Shown: positions 27,524-35,716 of the stretch, in pieces
How the letters are laid out: every line of letters begins with the position of its first letter
Numbering within the stretch: position 1 is the first letter of the stretch
Position numbers and translations under genes: made by a program
The notes under the pieces: model-generated
The model's input: the letters and a program-made list of their open reading frames with translations, nothing else
The model's database searches: none
Told to the model about the DNA's origin: nothing
NCBI RefSeq assembly: GCF_018224955.1
Contig: NZ_JAGTUU010000011.1
Coordinates: 50,738-114,737 of the forward strand
Origin: Thetidibacter halocola
Lineage (GTDB): Bacteria; Pseudomonadota; Alphaproteobacteria; Rhodobacterales; Rhodobacteraceae
Direction: 5' to 3'
Length of the DNA: 64,000 nucleotides

Positions 27524-28525
27524 ATGAAGCGCATTCTGTTCGGTGCCGTTGCGGCACTGGCCCTGACCGCGGGTTTCGCCGCGGCCGAATACCCCGAGAA
27601 GGAAATCCAGGGCATCATCCAGTGGGGGGCCGGCGGCTCTACCGACACGGTGATGCGATCGGTGACGCCGCATGCCGAGGAAATCCTGGGCGGCAGCGTG
27701 GTCATGCAGAACATGACCGGCGCCGTAGGCGCCATCGCGCTGAACTACGTGGCCGAGGCGGACGCCGATGGCTATACCCTGCTGATGGGCGCGGAAAACC
27801 CGATGCTCTACAAGGTGATGGGCCTGGGCGACCGGGACTACGGCGAGTTCATTCCCGTCAGCCTGCTGGCGCGTGGCACGCCGCTTCTGGTCGCCAACAA
27901 CGACGCGCCCTTCGACACCTATGCCGAGATGATCGCCTATATCAAGGCGAACCCCGGCGAGGTCCGCTTCGGCTCGACCGGCCCGGGCGGACTGCCCTCG
28001 GTCGTGACGGCGATGATCAATGCCGTCGAGGGCGAGCTTGACGTGATCGCCGTGCCCTATGACGGCGACGGCCCGGCGCTGACCGGCCTTCAGGGCGGCG
28101 CGATCGACGTCATGCCCGCCGTCCTCGGCGCCGCGATCGAAGCTGTCCGCGCCGGCAACATGAAGGCGCTGGCCGTGGTCGACCTGACCGAGAACGACAA
28201 GTTGCCCGGGGTGCAGAGCGTGGCCGCAGTCAGCCCCGGCTATGCCACCTACCTGCCCTGGGGTCCGTTCTTTGGCGTCTTCGTCAAGAAGGGCACGCCG
28301 GACGACGTGGTGGCCAAGCTGTCGGCCGCCTATGCCGAAGCTGCCAAGAACGCGGAATTCATCGAGTTGATGGAAGGCCGCGGGTTCACCCTGATGGGCA
28401 TTTCCGGCGCCGAGGCCGACGCCTTCCTGTCCAAGTGGCAGCAGGGCACCGCATGGCTGCTCCAGGATGCCGGCCTGACCAAGGCCTCGCCGGAGGAGTT
28501 CGGCATCGCGCGTCCCGGCCAGTGA
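27524..28525 (+). CDS. tctC: tripartite tricarboxylate transporter substrate-binding protein (TctC/Bug family)
   Basis: A 333-residue periplasmic Bug-family receptor. It has signal peptide KRILFGAVAALALTAGFAAA, then YPEKEIQGIIQWGAGGSTDTVMR and the family motif FGSTGPGGLPSVVTAMI. An aspartate-containing loop in this family usually contacts a carboxylate ligand. The ATG at 27524 follows GGGAGG; the extension to 27470 is rejected. It is the first gene of the tctCBA-dehydrogenase-dehydratase operon, and a terminator-like hairpin separates it from tctB. Confidence 0.9.
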   Translation: MKRILFGAVAALALTAGFAAAEYPEKEIQGIIQWGAGGSTDTVMRSVTPHAEEILGGSVVMQNMTGAVGAIALNYVAEADADGYTLLMGAENPMLYKVMGLGDRDYGEFIPVSLLARGTPLLVANNDAPFDTYAEMIAYIKANPGEVRFGSTGPGGLPSVVTAMINAVEGELDVIAVPYDGDGPALTGLQGGAIDVMPAVLGAAIEAVRAGNMKALAVVDLTENDKLPGVQSVAAVSPGYATYLPWGPFFGVFVKKGTPDDVVAKLSAAYAEAAKNAEFIELMEGRGFTLMGISGAEADAFLSKWQQGTAWLLQDAGLTKASPEEFGIARPGQ

Positions 28526-28559
28526 TCCTGGCGGGCGGATCCTGACATCCGCCGACGAC

Positions 28560-28600
28560 AGGGCGTCGCATTTCCTGCGCGAAGTGCGGCGCCCTTTTTC
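28560..28600 (+). terminator. hairpin with T run between tctC and tctB
   Basis: An 11-bp stem (AGGGCGTCGCA with TGCGGCGCCCT, one G-U pair), 14-nt loop and a TTTTTC tail form an intrinsic-terminator-like structure. Inside an operon it likely causes partial termination so that the binding protein exceeds the membrane subunits. Confidence 0.7.
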
Positions 28601-28626
28601 TTGTCGCCCATCGGGAGGAGGGCCCC

Positions 28627-29193
28627 ATGCAAAAGATCGATCCGGACCACCATGACGGCACGTCCGACGCCACGCCCGGAGGCGAGGCCGACAAGCGCCG
28701 CCCCGGAGAACTGGCCTTTGCCCTGTTCCTGCTGGGGGCCAGCGCCATCCTGCTGTGGAACGCCTACGGCATTGCGGGCTTCGAGGCGCTGTCCTCACCC
28801 GGGGCGATCCCGATGGCCACGACCGCGGTCATGGTCGTCACCGCCGCGATGGTCGCGCTGAAGACCCTGCGCATGCCGCTCGACAGCACCGAGACGCTGC
28901 GTCGCGACATCCTGCCCCTGACGGTGATCGTCTTTGCCGTCCTGCTGGTGGCCTATGGGCTGTTCCTGCGCACGCTGGGCTTTCTGCCGGTCTCGGCGAT
29001 CTTCCTGATCGTGGCGGTGAAATACCTCGGCCGGCGCAGCTGGGGCTGGACGCTGGGCGTGTCACTGGCTGCGCTGGCAATCACGTGGCTGATCTTCCGC
29101 ATCGTGTTCTCCGTTCTCATGCCCGCCGGGATCGTCCCCGAGGCCGAGATGGTGCAGGCGCTGCGGTCGCTGTTCCAAGGGGGTGCGCAATGA
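28627..29193 (+). CDS. tctB: tripartite tricarboxylate transporter small membrane subunit (TctB)
   Basis: A 188-residue protein with a hydrophilic N-terminal 30 residues and four predicted helices, typical of TctB. GAIPMATTAVMVVTAAMVALKTL and the final LGVSLAALAITWLIFRIVF are characteristic. GGGAGGAGG precedes the ATG. The stop overlaps the tctA start by 4 bases. Confidence 0.85.
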   Translation: MQKIDPDHHDGTSDATPGGEADKRRPGELAFALFLLGASAILLWNAYGIAGFEALSSPGAIPMATTAVMVVTAAMVALKTLRMPLDSTETLRRDILPLTVIVFAVLLVAYGLFLRTLGFLPVSAIFLIVAVKYLGRRSWGWTLGVSLAALAITWLIFRIVFSVLMPAGIVPEAEMVQALRSLFQGGAQ

Positions 29194-30692
29194 CCGCGCT
29201 GATGGATTTCCTGACGGTTCTCACGCAGCCGCAATTGCTGCTGCTGGTGGGCCTGGGCACTTTCGCCGGCGTCTACGTGGGCGCGATTCCCGGCCTGTCG
29301 GTGACGATGGCCGTGTCGATCCTGATCTCATTTACCTTTTCCTGGGACGTGCACCCGGCCATCGCCCTGATGATCGGCATCTACATGGGCGGGGTCTATG
29401 GCGGATCGCGCACGGCGATCCTGCTGAACATCCCCGGCGCGCCCTCGGCCATCGCCACCGCGCTGGATGGCTATCCCATGGCGCAGCGCGGCGAGGCGGG
29501 CACCGCAATCGGCGTGACCACGGTCATGTCCTTCATCGGCGGCTTCATCGGCATCGGCGTGCTGGCGCTGGCCGCCCCCTTCGTGTCGGATTTCGCGCTG
29601 AAGTTCCAGCCGCGCGACTACATGCTGCTGGCGATCCTGGGCATCCTTCTGGTGGGCTCGCTGTCGCAGGGCAGCCTGGTCAAGGGTATCTTCGCCGGCG
29701 CGCTGGGCATCGCCATCGGCGCGGTCGGGCGCGACCCGCTGACCTTTGCCGAGCGGTTCACCTTCGACCTGCGGCTGATGGAGGGCGGGATTTCCTTCAT
29801 CGCGGTGATGATCGGCATGTTCGGCGTCTCGGAGGCGCTGCTGCAACTGCACCATGTCGACAAGGACGCCGTGCGGCAGAAGATCACCCGCATCGTGCCG
29901 TCGCTGGCGACGGTGAAAAAGCACCTGCCGCTGTCCTTGCAGACATCGAGCATCGGCGTGGTGATCGGCGCCCTGCCCGGCACCGGCGGCGACATCGCCG
30001 CGCTGATGGCCTATGACCACGCCAAGCGCGTGACCAAGAACCCCGAGGTGCCTTTCGGCAAGGGCGCGATGGAGGGGCTTGTCGCCCCCGAGACCGCCAA
30101 CAACGCCGCTGTCGGCGGGGCCTTCATCCCGATGATGACGCTGGGCATTCCCGGCGACGCAGTCACGGCGATCATGATCGGCGCGCTGTTCATCCACGGG
30201 CTGAACCCCGGCCCGATGCTGATGATCGACCAGCCCGACATGTTCTGGTTCATCGTCGGATGCCTGGTGGCCGCCAACTTCTTCATGCTGCTATTCGGCC
30301 TGACCGGGATCAGGCTGTTCACCAAGATCGTCGAGATGCCGCGGTCGGTGCTGATCCCGCTGATCATGCTGCTGTCGATCGTCGGCGCCTTCGCGGTGAA
30401 CAACTCGATCTCCGATGTCTACTGGATGCTCGGGTTTGGCATCTTCGGCTATTTCATGCGACATTACGGCTATCCGCTGGGCCCCGTCATCCTGGGGGTG
30501 ATCCTGTCGCGCCTGCTGGACGACAACTGGCGCCGCGCGATCATCTCGGAACGCGAGGACCTGGGCCGCTTTTTCGAAGGCGTCGTGACCTCTCCGCTGT
30601 CGCTGGTGCTGTTCGTCGCCGTGATCCTCGTCTTCGTGTCGCAGACGCCGGTCTGGCGCTGGGGCAAGTCCAAGCTGTTCAAGGAGTCCTGA
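29190..30692 (+). CDS. tctA: tripartite tricarboxylate transporter large membrane subunit (TctA)
   Basis: A 500-residue polytopic TctA subunit. It contains the hallmark glycine/proline motifs GVYVGAIPGLSVTMAV and its inverted-repeat counterpart GVVIGALPGTGGDIAAL, plus LLNIPGAPSAIATALDGYPMA and APETANNAAVGGAFIPM. The true start is the ATG at 29190 (MTALMDFLT), overlapping tctB; an in-frame opening from 28755 lies inside tctB. It couples uptake to an ion gradient. The substrate is inferred to be quinate/shikimate or a similar hydroxy-carboxylate from the next two genes. Confidence 0.93.
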   Translation: MTALMDFLTVLTQPQLLLLVGLGTFAGVYVGAIPGLSVTMAVSILISFTFSWDVHPAIALMIGIYMGGVYGGSRTAILLNIPGAPSAIATALDGYPMAQRGEAGTAIGVTTVMSFIGGFIGIGVLALAAPFVSDFALKFQPRDYMLLAILGILLVGSLSQGSLVKGIFAGALGIAIGAVGRDPLTFAERFTFDLRLMEGGISFIAVMIGMFGVSEALLQLHHVDKDAVRQKITRIVPSLATVKKHLPLSLQTSSIGVVIGALPGTGGDIAALMAYDHAKRVTKNPEVPFGKGAMEGLVAPETANNAAVGGAFIPMMTLGIPGDAVTAIMIGALFIHGLNPGPMLMIDQPDMFWFIVGCLVAANFFMLLFGLTGIRLFTKIVEMPRSVLIPLIMLLSIVGAFAVNNSISDVYWMLGFGIFGYFMRHYGYPLGPVILGVILSRLLDDNWRRAIISEREDLGRFFEGVVTSPLSLVLFVAVILVFVSQTPVWRWGKSKLFKES

Positions 30693-30694
30693 CC

Positions 30695-31540
30695 ATGACC
30701 GCTCCCGACCTCAGGCTGGGCCTGATCGGCGACAACATCGCCCGCTCGCGCGCGCCGGTCCTGCACCGGCTGGCCGGTGACCAGAACGGCATGACCGTGC
30801 AATACGACCGTCTGGTGCCAAAGGACATGGGCGAGGAGTTCGACGCCGTCTTCGACCGCTGCGCGGAGCGTGGTTATCGTGGCATAAACGTCACCTATCC
30901 ATACAAGGAGCGCGCCGCGCGCAAGGTGCGGATCGACGACCCGCTGGTGGCGGCGATCGGCGCGGTCAACACGGTACTGTTCGACGCCGACGGCCCACGC
31001 GGGTTCAACACCGATTACAGCGGCTTCATTGCAGCCTATCGCGGCGCACGCACGGCCGCCCCGGGCATCTGCTGCCTGATCGGGACCGGCGGCGTGGGCC
31101 GGGCGCTGGCCTTTGGCCTGCTGGCGCTGGGGGCCGAGGAAATCCGCCTGGTCGACCGCGACGCGGCCAAGGCCGAGGCGCTCGCCGCCGACCTGCGCGC
31201 CACCGGCAAGCTCACCCGCATCGTGATCCACACGGACGCGACCGAGGCGGCGCGCGGCGCGCAGGGCCTGCTCAACGGCACGCCCGTCGGCATGGTGGGA
31301 TACGGCGGCACCCCCCTGCCCGCGAAGGCGATGCAGGGCGCCGCGTGGGCCTTTGACGCGGTCTATACGCCGGTCGATACGGAGTTCCTGACCGATGCCA
31401 CCGCGGCGGGGCTGGACGTGATCTCGGGCTACGAGCTGTTCTTCTGGCAGGGCGTGCACGCCTGGGCGCATTTCGCGGCCAGGCCGCTGGACGAGGCCGC
31501 GCTGCGCGCGAGCCTGCAAACCGAGGCGGAAGCGGCATGA
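30695..31540 (+). CDS. shikimate/quinate dehydrogenase family protein (AroE-like)
   Basis: A 281-residue AroE-fold NAD(P)-dependent dehydrogenase. The substrate-binding domain has NVTYPYKE (catalytic Lys) and the AVNTV and NTDYSGF motifs (catalytic Asp). The cofactor domain has GTGGVGRALAFGLLALG, followed by VDRD, an acidic residue after beta-2 that favours NAD over NADP. NAD preference and position between a carboxylate transporter and a 3-dehydroshikimate dehydratase indicate a catabolic enzyme oxidising shikimate or quinate, rather than the biosynthetic AroE. It starts 2 bp after tctA, and its stop overlaps the next gene by 4 bases. Confidence 0.85.
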   Translation: MTAPDLRLGLIGDNIARSRAPVLHRLAGDQNGMTVQYDRLVPKDMGEEFDAVFDRCAERGYRGINVTYPYKERAARKVRIDDPLVAAIGAVNTVLFDADGPRGFNTDYSGFIAAYRGARTAAPGICCLIGTGGVGRALAFGLLALGAEEIRLVDRDAAKAEALAADLRATGKLTRIVIHTDATEAARGAQGLLNGTPVGMVGYGGTPLPAKAMQGAAWAFDAVYTPVDTEFLTDATAAGLDVISGYELFFWQGVHAWAHFAARPLDEAALRASLQTEAEAA

Positions 31541-33426
31541 AGACCTCGATCGCCACCGTCTCGATCCCCGGCACGCTGCGCGAAAGGCTGGCGGCCATCG
31601 CCAAGGCCGGTTTCGACGGGATCGAGATCTTCGAGCAGGATTTCATCGCGGACGAGGGCAGCGCAAGCGACATCGGCGCAATGATCCGCGACCACGGGCT
31701 GGAGATCTCGCTTTTCCAGCCCTTCCGCGACTTCGAGGGGCTGACCGGCGAGTTGCGGCGCCGCGCCTTCGACCGGGCGCGGCACAAGTTCGACCTGATG
31801 GCCGAGTTGGGCACGAACCGCATCCTGGTCTGTTCGTCCTGCCATCCGCAGGCACTGGGCGGCATCGACCGCGCGGCCGACGATTTCGCCGAGTTGGGCG
31901 CCATCGCGGCGGATTATGGCATCCAGGTCGGGTTCGAGGCGCTGGCCTGGGGCCGCCACGTCAACGACCACCGCGACGCGTGGGAAATCGTGCGCCGTGC
32001 CGACCATCCCAATGTCGGGCTGATCCTGGACAGCTTTCACACGCTGGCCCGCCGGATCGAGCCGAACACGATCCGCCGCATCCCGGCGGACAAGATCACC
32101 TTCGTCCAGCTGGCCGACGCGCCGCTGATCGAGATGGACCTGCTGTACTGGTCGCGCCACTTCCGCAACATGCCCGGCGAGGGCGACCTGCCGGTGACGG
32201 ATTTCCTGCGCGCTGTCGCCGCGACCGGTTATGACGACTGGCTCAGCCTGGAAATCTTCAACGACCAGTTCCGCGGCGGCCGACCCGAGGGGCTGGCCCG
32301 CGACGGCCACCGCTCGCTGGTGGCAGCGATGGACGACGTGCGGCGGCTGGAGCCGGGCGCCTGGCCCAACCTGCCCGAGATCCCGACGCGGGTCGCCGTG
32401 CAGGGCGTGGAATTCGTCGAGTTCGCCACCCGAGGCGCCGAGGCCGAGACGCTGCGCGACCTGTTGCGCAGCATGGGCTTTGCCGAGGCCGGGCGGCATG
32501 TCTCGAAGGCCGTCACGCTATGGCAGCAGGCGGATATCCGCATCGTGCTGAACGAGGAAACCACCGGGTTTGCCGACCATGCCTATACCGCCAGCGGAAC
32601 GGGCATCTGCGATGTCGGCCTGAGCGTCGCCAGCGCCGAGGCGACGACAGAACGCGCAATCGCGCTGGGCGCCGACCTGTTCCACCAGCCGGTGGGACCG
32701 GGCGAGTTCGACATTCCCGCGATCCGCAGCGTCGGCGGGAGCGTGCTGCATTTCATCGACGAGACCAGCGGCCTGTCCGCAGTCTGGTCAGTCGAGTTCC
32801 GGGGCAGCGACAAGGGCCCTGCCCCGGATGCCGCCCTGCGCCGCATCGACCACCTGGCCGAGACAATGAGCTATGACGAGATGCTCAGCTGGTCGCTGTT
32901 CTACACCTCGCTGTTCGACATGCAGCCCTCGGCGATGACCGACGTGATCGACCCGGACGGGCTGGTGCGCAGCCAGGCCATCCGCACCCCCGACGGTGCC
33001 GCGCGCATCACGCTGAACGGCGCCGAGACGCACCGCACGCTGGCCGGCAGTTTCCTCGCCGAGAGTTTTGGCGGCGCGGTGCAGCACGTGGCCTTCACCA
33101 GCGACGACATATTTGCAAGCGCGCGGCGCATGGCCGATCTCGGGTTTCGTCCGCTGCCGATGACGGACAACTATTACCGCGACCTGGCAGCCAGGTTCGA
33201 CCTGGGCGCGGAGGCGCTGCAGGCGCTGCAGGCACATGACATTCTTTACGACGAGGATGCTCGGGGCCGGTTCTACCAGTTCTACTCGCGCCCCTTCGGC
33301 GGCGGCCTGTTCTTCGAGGTGGTCCAGCGCCTGGACGGCTACGACGGCTATGGCGCGCCCAACGCGCCGTTCCGGATCGCGGCGCAGAAACGGCTGATGC
33401 GGGCCAAGGGGGTTCCGAGGCGCTAA
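31537..33426 (+). CDS. quiC: 3-dehydroshikimate dehydratase, QuiC type (TIM barrel + VOC/HPPD-like domains)
   Basis: A 629-residue two-part enzyme. Residues 1-~270 form a xylose-isomerase-like TIM barrel with candidate metal ligands in VGFEALAWG, LILDSFHTL and LSLEIFND. Residues ~285-629 form tandem VOC modules resembling 4-hydroxyphenylpyruvate dioxygenase (FVEFATRGAEAETL, HFIDE, RIDHLAETM, FYQFYSRPFGGGLFFEVVQR). This architecture is that of QuiC-type dehydratases, which convert 3-dehydroshikimate to protocatechuate. With the upstream dehydrogenase it turns shikimate or quinate into an entry compound of the beta-ketoadipate pathway. Protocatechuate ring-cleavage genes are not in this window. 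Confidence 0.87.
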   Translation: MKTSIATVSIPGTLRERLAAIAKAGFDGIEIFEQDFIADEGSASDIGAMIRDHGLEISLFQPFRDFEGLTGELRRRAFDRARHKFDLMAELGTNRILVCSSCHPQALGGIDRAADDFAELGAIAADYGIQVGFEALAWGRHVNDHRDAWEIVRRADHPNVGLILDSFHTLARRIEPNTIRRIPADKITFVQLADAPLIEMDLLYWSRHFRNMPGEGDLPVTDFLRAVAATGYDDWLSLEIFNDQFRGGRPEGLARDGHRSLVAAMDDVRRLEPGAWPNLPEIPTRVAVQGVEFVEFATRGAEAETLRDLLRSMGFAEAGRHVSKAVTLWQQADIRIVLNEETTGFADHAYTASGTGICDVGLSVASAEATTERAIALGADLFHQPVGPGEFDIPAIRSVGGSVLHFIDETSGLSAVWSVEFRGSDKGPAPDAALRRIDHLAETMSYDEMLSWSLFYTSLFDMQPSAMTDVIDPDGLVRSQAIRTPDGAARITLNGAETHRTLAGSFLAESFGGAVQHVAFTSDDIFASARRMADLGFRPLPMTDNYYRDLAARFDLGAEALQALQAHDILYDEDARGRFYQFYSRPFGGGLFFEVVQRLDGYDGYGAPNAPFRIAAQKRLMRAKGVPRR

Positions 33427-33622
33427 GCGGACCGGGCGCCGGGTTGCGGCCAGGCTGGACAGCGTCGCACGGCTCATCGACGCTTCCGGCCTGTCGGTCC
33501 GCGTCAACCCGGCGCCGCAACCGCATCCTGCAAGCGGCTAGGACTTGGTCATTGCGCAGCGTGGCCGGGGCCGCCGGCGGGATCCGCCCTGCAGAGCCCG
33601 GGACGCGCTGGGACAAGAGGCC

Positions 33623-34207
33623 ATGCCCGAACCATTGACCATCGTCATCGTCGAAGAGGACCGCGACCGGGCGGTGTCGATCGTGGACGCCCTGAAGGAG
33701 TCGGGCGACTAGAGATCCACGTGATCGGGTCGGCCTCGGGCCTGGCGCGCAAGATCGCCAGGCATTCACCGGACATCGTGCTGATCGACGCCGGCAACCC
33801 GACGCGCGACATGCTCGAGGAACTGACACTGGCCTCGGGGCCGCTGGACCGGCCGGTGGCCATGTTCGTCGATTCGGGCGCTGGGTGGGCTGGCGCGCAC
33901 GGCGGTCGAGGCCGGGATGTCGGCCTACGTGGTCAACGGGCTTAAGCCCGACCGCCTGGCGCCGATCATCGAGGCCGCCGTAACGCGGTTCCAGATGATC
34001 CGGCAGATGCGCACCGAGTTGGCAGAGTCCCGCCGCGCGCTGGAGGAACGCAAGGTCATCGACCGCGCCAAGGGCCTGCTGATGAAGGCCCGTGGCATCG
34101 GCGAGGACGAGGCCTATGCCATGCTGCGCAAGACGCCGATGGACCAGGGCCGGCGGTTGGCCGAGGTGGCCGAAGCCCTCGCGACCGCATCGAGGCTGTT
34201 GTCGTGA
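33623..34207 (+). pseudogene. nasT: ANTAR-domain response regulator (NasT-like), two frameshifts
   Basis: The pieces align with NasT, the RNA-binding antiterminator of nitrate/nitrite assimilation: TIVIVEEDRDRAVSIVDALKE at the start, SPDIVLIDAGNPTRDMLEEL and LDRPVAMFVD in the middle, and a C-terminal ANTAR segment (ERKVIDRAKGLLMKARGI, EDEAYAMLRK). A one-base deletion near 33712 creates TAG after SGD and shifts the frame. A one-base insertion near 33880 restores it, giving LGGLARTAVEAGMSAYVV. The two lesions compensate each other but the stop remains. NasS or nitrate genes are absent; the adjacent IS remnants suggest a decayed junction. Sequencing error at both sites is the alternative. Confidence 0.75.
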
Positions 34208-34286
34208 AGTCGATCCCGTGGTGTTGCCCCACTGAAGTGGTCGCCTCCTCGGGATAGTTTATCCCGTATCACGGAGGACCACGACG

Positions 34287-34706
34287 ATGGCAGGCAAACG
34301 AGAGAAGCCCGAAGACATCATCACGACGCCGCAGCAGGTCGAAGTGCTGCAGGGCCAAGGCGCGAAGATTGCGGACGCGGTTCGACAGATCGGCGTGACC
34401 CAGCAGACCTGCTACCGCTGGCGGCGTGAGTATGGTGGGATGACCCGCGACCAACTCAAACGGTTGAAAGAGCTTGAGCAGGAGACCACCCGGCTCCGGC
34501 GTGCGGTCGCGAATCTGACGCTGGACACGCTCATCCTGTCCGAGGCTGCGAAGGGAAACGACCGAGCCCTTCGCGTCGCCGCCGCTGCATCGTCCATATC
34601 CGGCAGGAGCTGGGCGTTTCCGAGCGCCGCGCCTGTCGGGCCCTGGGGCAGCATCGATCCACGCAGCGCAAGGTTCCTGCAGGTCGTCATGACGAGGAAC
34701 GCCTGA
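34287..34706 (+). CDS. IS3-family transposase OrfA
   Basis: A 139-residue frame whose first ~92 residues match IS3 OrfA: a helix-turn-helix (DAVRQIGVTQQTCYRWRREYGG) and a leucine-zipper-like stretch (LKRLKELEQETTRLRRAV), ending at LDTLILSEAAKGN. The A/G-rich stretch near 34550 (AAGGGAAACG) is where a -1 ribosomal frameshift would normally join OrfA to OrfB. Residues after ~92 have no homology and come from reading on in frame 0. GGAGGA precedes the ATG. Confidence 0.8.
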   Translation: MAGKREKPEDIITTPQQVEVLQGQGAKIADAVRQIGVTQQTCYRWRREYGGMTRDQLKRLKELEQETTRLRRAVANLTLDTLILSEAAKGNDRALRVAAAASSISGRSWAFPSAAPVGPWGSIDPRSARFLQVVMTRNA

Positions 34707-35060
34707 CGGCGGACATCATCGAATTGGCCCGGCTCTACGGCCGTTACGGCTACCGGCAGATCACCGGAATGCTGGTTCAGGCCGGATGGTGCGTGAACCA
34801 AAAACGCGTGGAACGGATATGGCGACGCGAAGGGCTCAAGGCCCCGCCGAAACAGAAGAAACGAGAGCGGCTCTGCTTGACCGAAGGCTCCTGCGTGCGC
34901 TTGCGACCGGACCGCCAAATCCACGTCTGGTCCTATGACTTCGTGCAGGACCGGACGGCGGACGGGCGCGTCTACCGCATGCTCAACATCATCGATGAAT
35001 ACACCAGAGAGGTCCTGATGATACGTGTGAAGCGAAGGCTCAACTCCGGTGACGTGGGCG
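34553..35060 (+). pseudogene. IS3-family transposase OrfB, truncated
   Basis: The -1 frame after orfA encodes SPSRRRRCIVHIRQELGVSERRAC, then ELARLYGRYGYRQITGML, RVERIWRREGLK and WSYDFVQDRT, which holds the first catalytic Asp, and continues to DEYTREVLMIRVKRRLNSGDV. After this the sequence changes abruptly to IS5-type transposase. The integrase core is therefore cut after the first third. Confidence 0.78.
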
Positions 35061-35413
35061 AGCCGTCTCCCGCGCGCTATCGCACGACGAACTGGTCCAG
35101 CTACAACGCGTCGCTGCGGAAGCGGGGATCGCTGCTGATCGGGGTCGACAAGGAGATGACATCGCGCGCGCCGCGTGACGCTCGGCCCGGGCGTCCGCCG
35201 GTTTTCTCCGATGCGGCCATACAGTTCTGCTTGTCGGTCAAGGTTCTCTTCAAACTGCCGTTGCGCCAGACCGCCGGGATGGTGGCCAGCCTGCTCCGGT
35301 TAGCGGGACTGGACTGGCCGGTTCCGGACTTCTCCACCCTGTGCCGCAGGCAGAAGCCCCTGGCCGTGCAGGTTCCCTATCGCCGTGCCGACGGGCCGCT
35401 CAACCTGCTGGTC

Positions 35414-35454
35414 CCCTCTCGGGACAGTGCTGCGCAATGCCCTGCCGGGCAGTG
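35414..35454 (+). repeat. REP-like hairpin element, copy 1, inside IS5 transposase
   Basis: A 41-nt insert between the codons for LLV and DGTG of the transposase. It begins CCCTCTCGG and ends CTGCCGGGCAGTG. Its interior contains TGC-TGC-GCA with CAG/CTG and CGG/CCG flanks that can fold into a hairpin, and CTGCCGGGCAG is itself a palindrome. It is 35/41 identical to copy 2, and the sequence following both copies is GACGGC. Confidence 0.7.
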
Positions 35455-35676
35455 GACGGCACCGGGATCAAGTTCCTCGGCGATGGCGAATGGCAGGCCC
35501 GCAAACACGGGGTGCAGGGCCGCCGCCAATGGCGCAAGGTGCATCTCGCCATGGACCCGGCCACATCCGACATCCGCGCCGTCGAATTCACCCCAAGCCG
35601 CGACAGCGACAGCCCCGTGCTGCCGGACCTGCTCGGCCAGATCCCGGCGGACGAACCGATCGGCACCGTCACCGCC

Positions 35677-35716
35677 CCTCTCGGCAGATTGCTTCGCAAT
35701 CGCCTGCCGGGCAGTG
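35677..35716 (+). repeat. REP-like hairpin element, copy 2, inside IS5 transposase
   Basis: A 40-nt insert between the codons for VTA and DGAYD of the transposase. It has the same ends as copy 1 (CCTCTCGG... CTGCCGGGCAGTG, directly before GACGGC). The interior folds as CGGCAG-ATTGC-TTC-GCAAT-CGC-CTGCCG, a stronger hairpin than copy 1. Confidence 0.7.

Larger units (their letters stand above)
34222..35060 (+). mobile_element. IS3-family insertion sequence remnant (3' part lost)
   Basis: It contains orfA and the first part of orfB of an IS3-family element. The left boundary is approximate: non-coding sequence with a perfect CGGGATA-GTT-TATCCCG dyad at 34250-34266 precedes orfA. The right part of orfB, including the second Asp and Glu of the DDE triad and the right inverted repeat, is missing because an IS5-type sequence begins near 35061. 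Immobile remnant. Confidence 0.75.

Noticed and set aside
28755..29189. N-terminal extension of TctA
   Set aside because: It lies entirely inside tctB in another frame; the ATG at 29190 starts the canonical TctA N-terminus with a coupled overlap.
33427..33516. Inverted repeats GGCGCCGGGTTG/CAACCCGGCGCC and GCGGACC/GGTCCGC after quiC as a terminator
   Set aside because: Long 58-nt loop, the two repeat pairs are not nested, and no T tract; too uncertain to call.
35414..35716. The two small inserts as programmed translational bypass segments
   Set aside because: Codons before the inserts (GTC, GCC) do not both match a landing codon at the insert end (GTG), and the gene has an additional nonsense codon.
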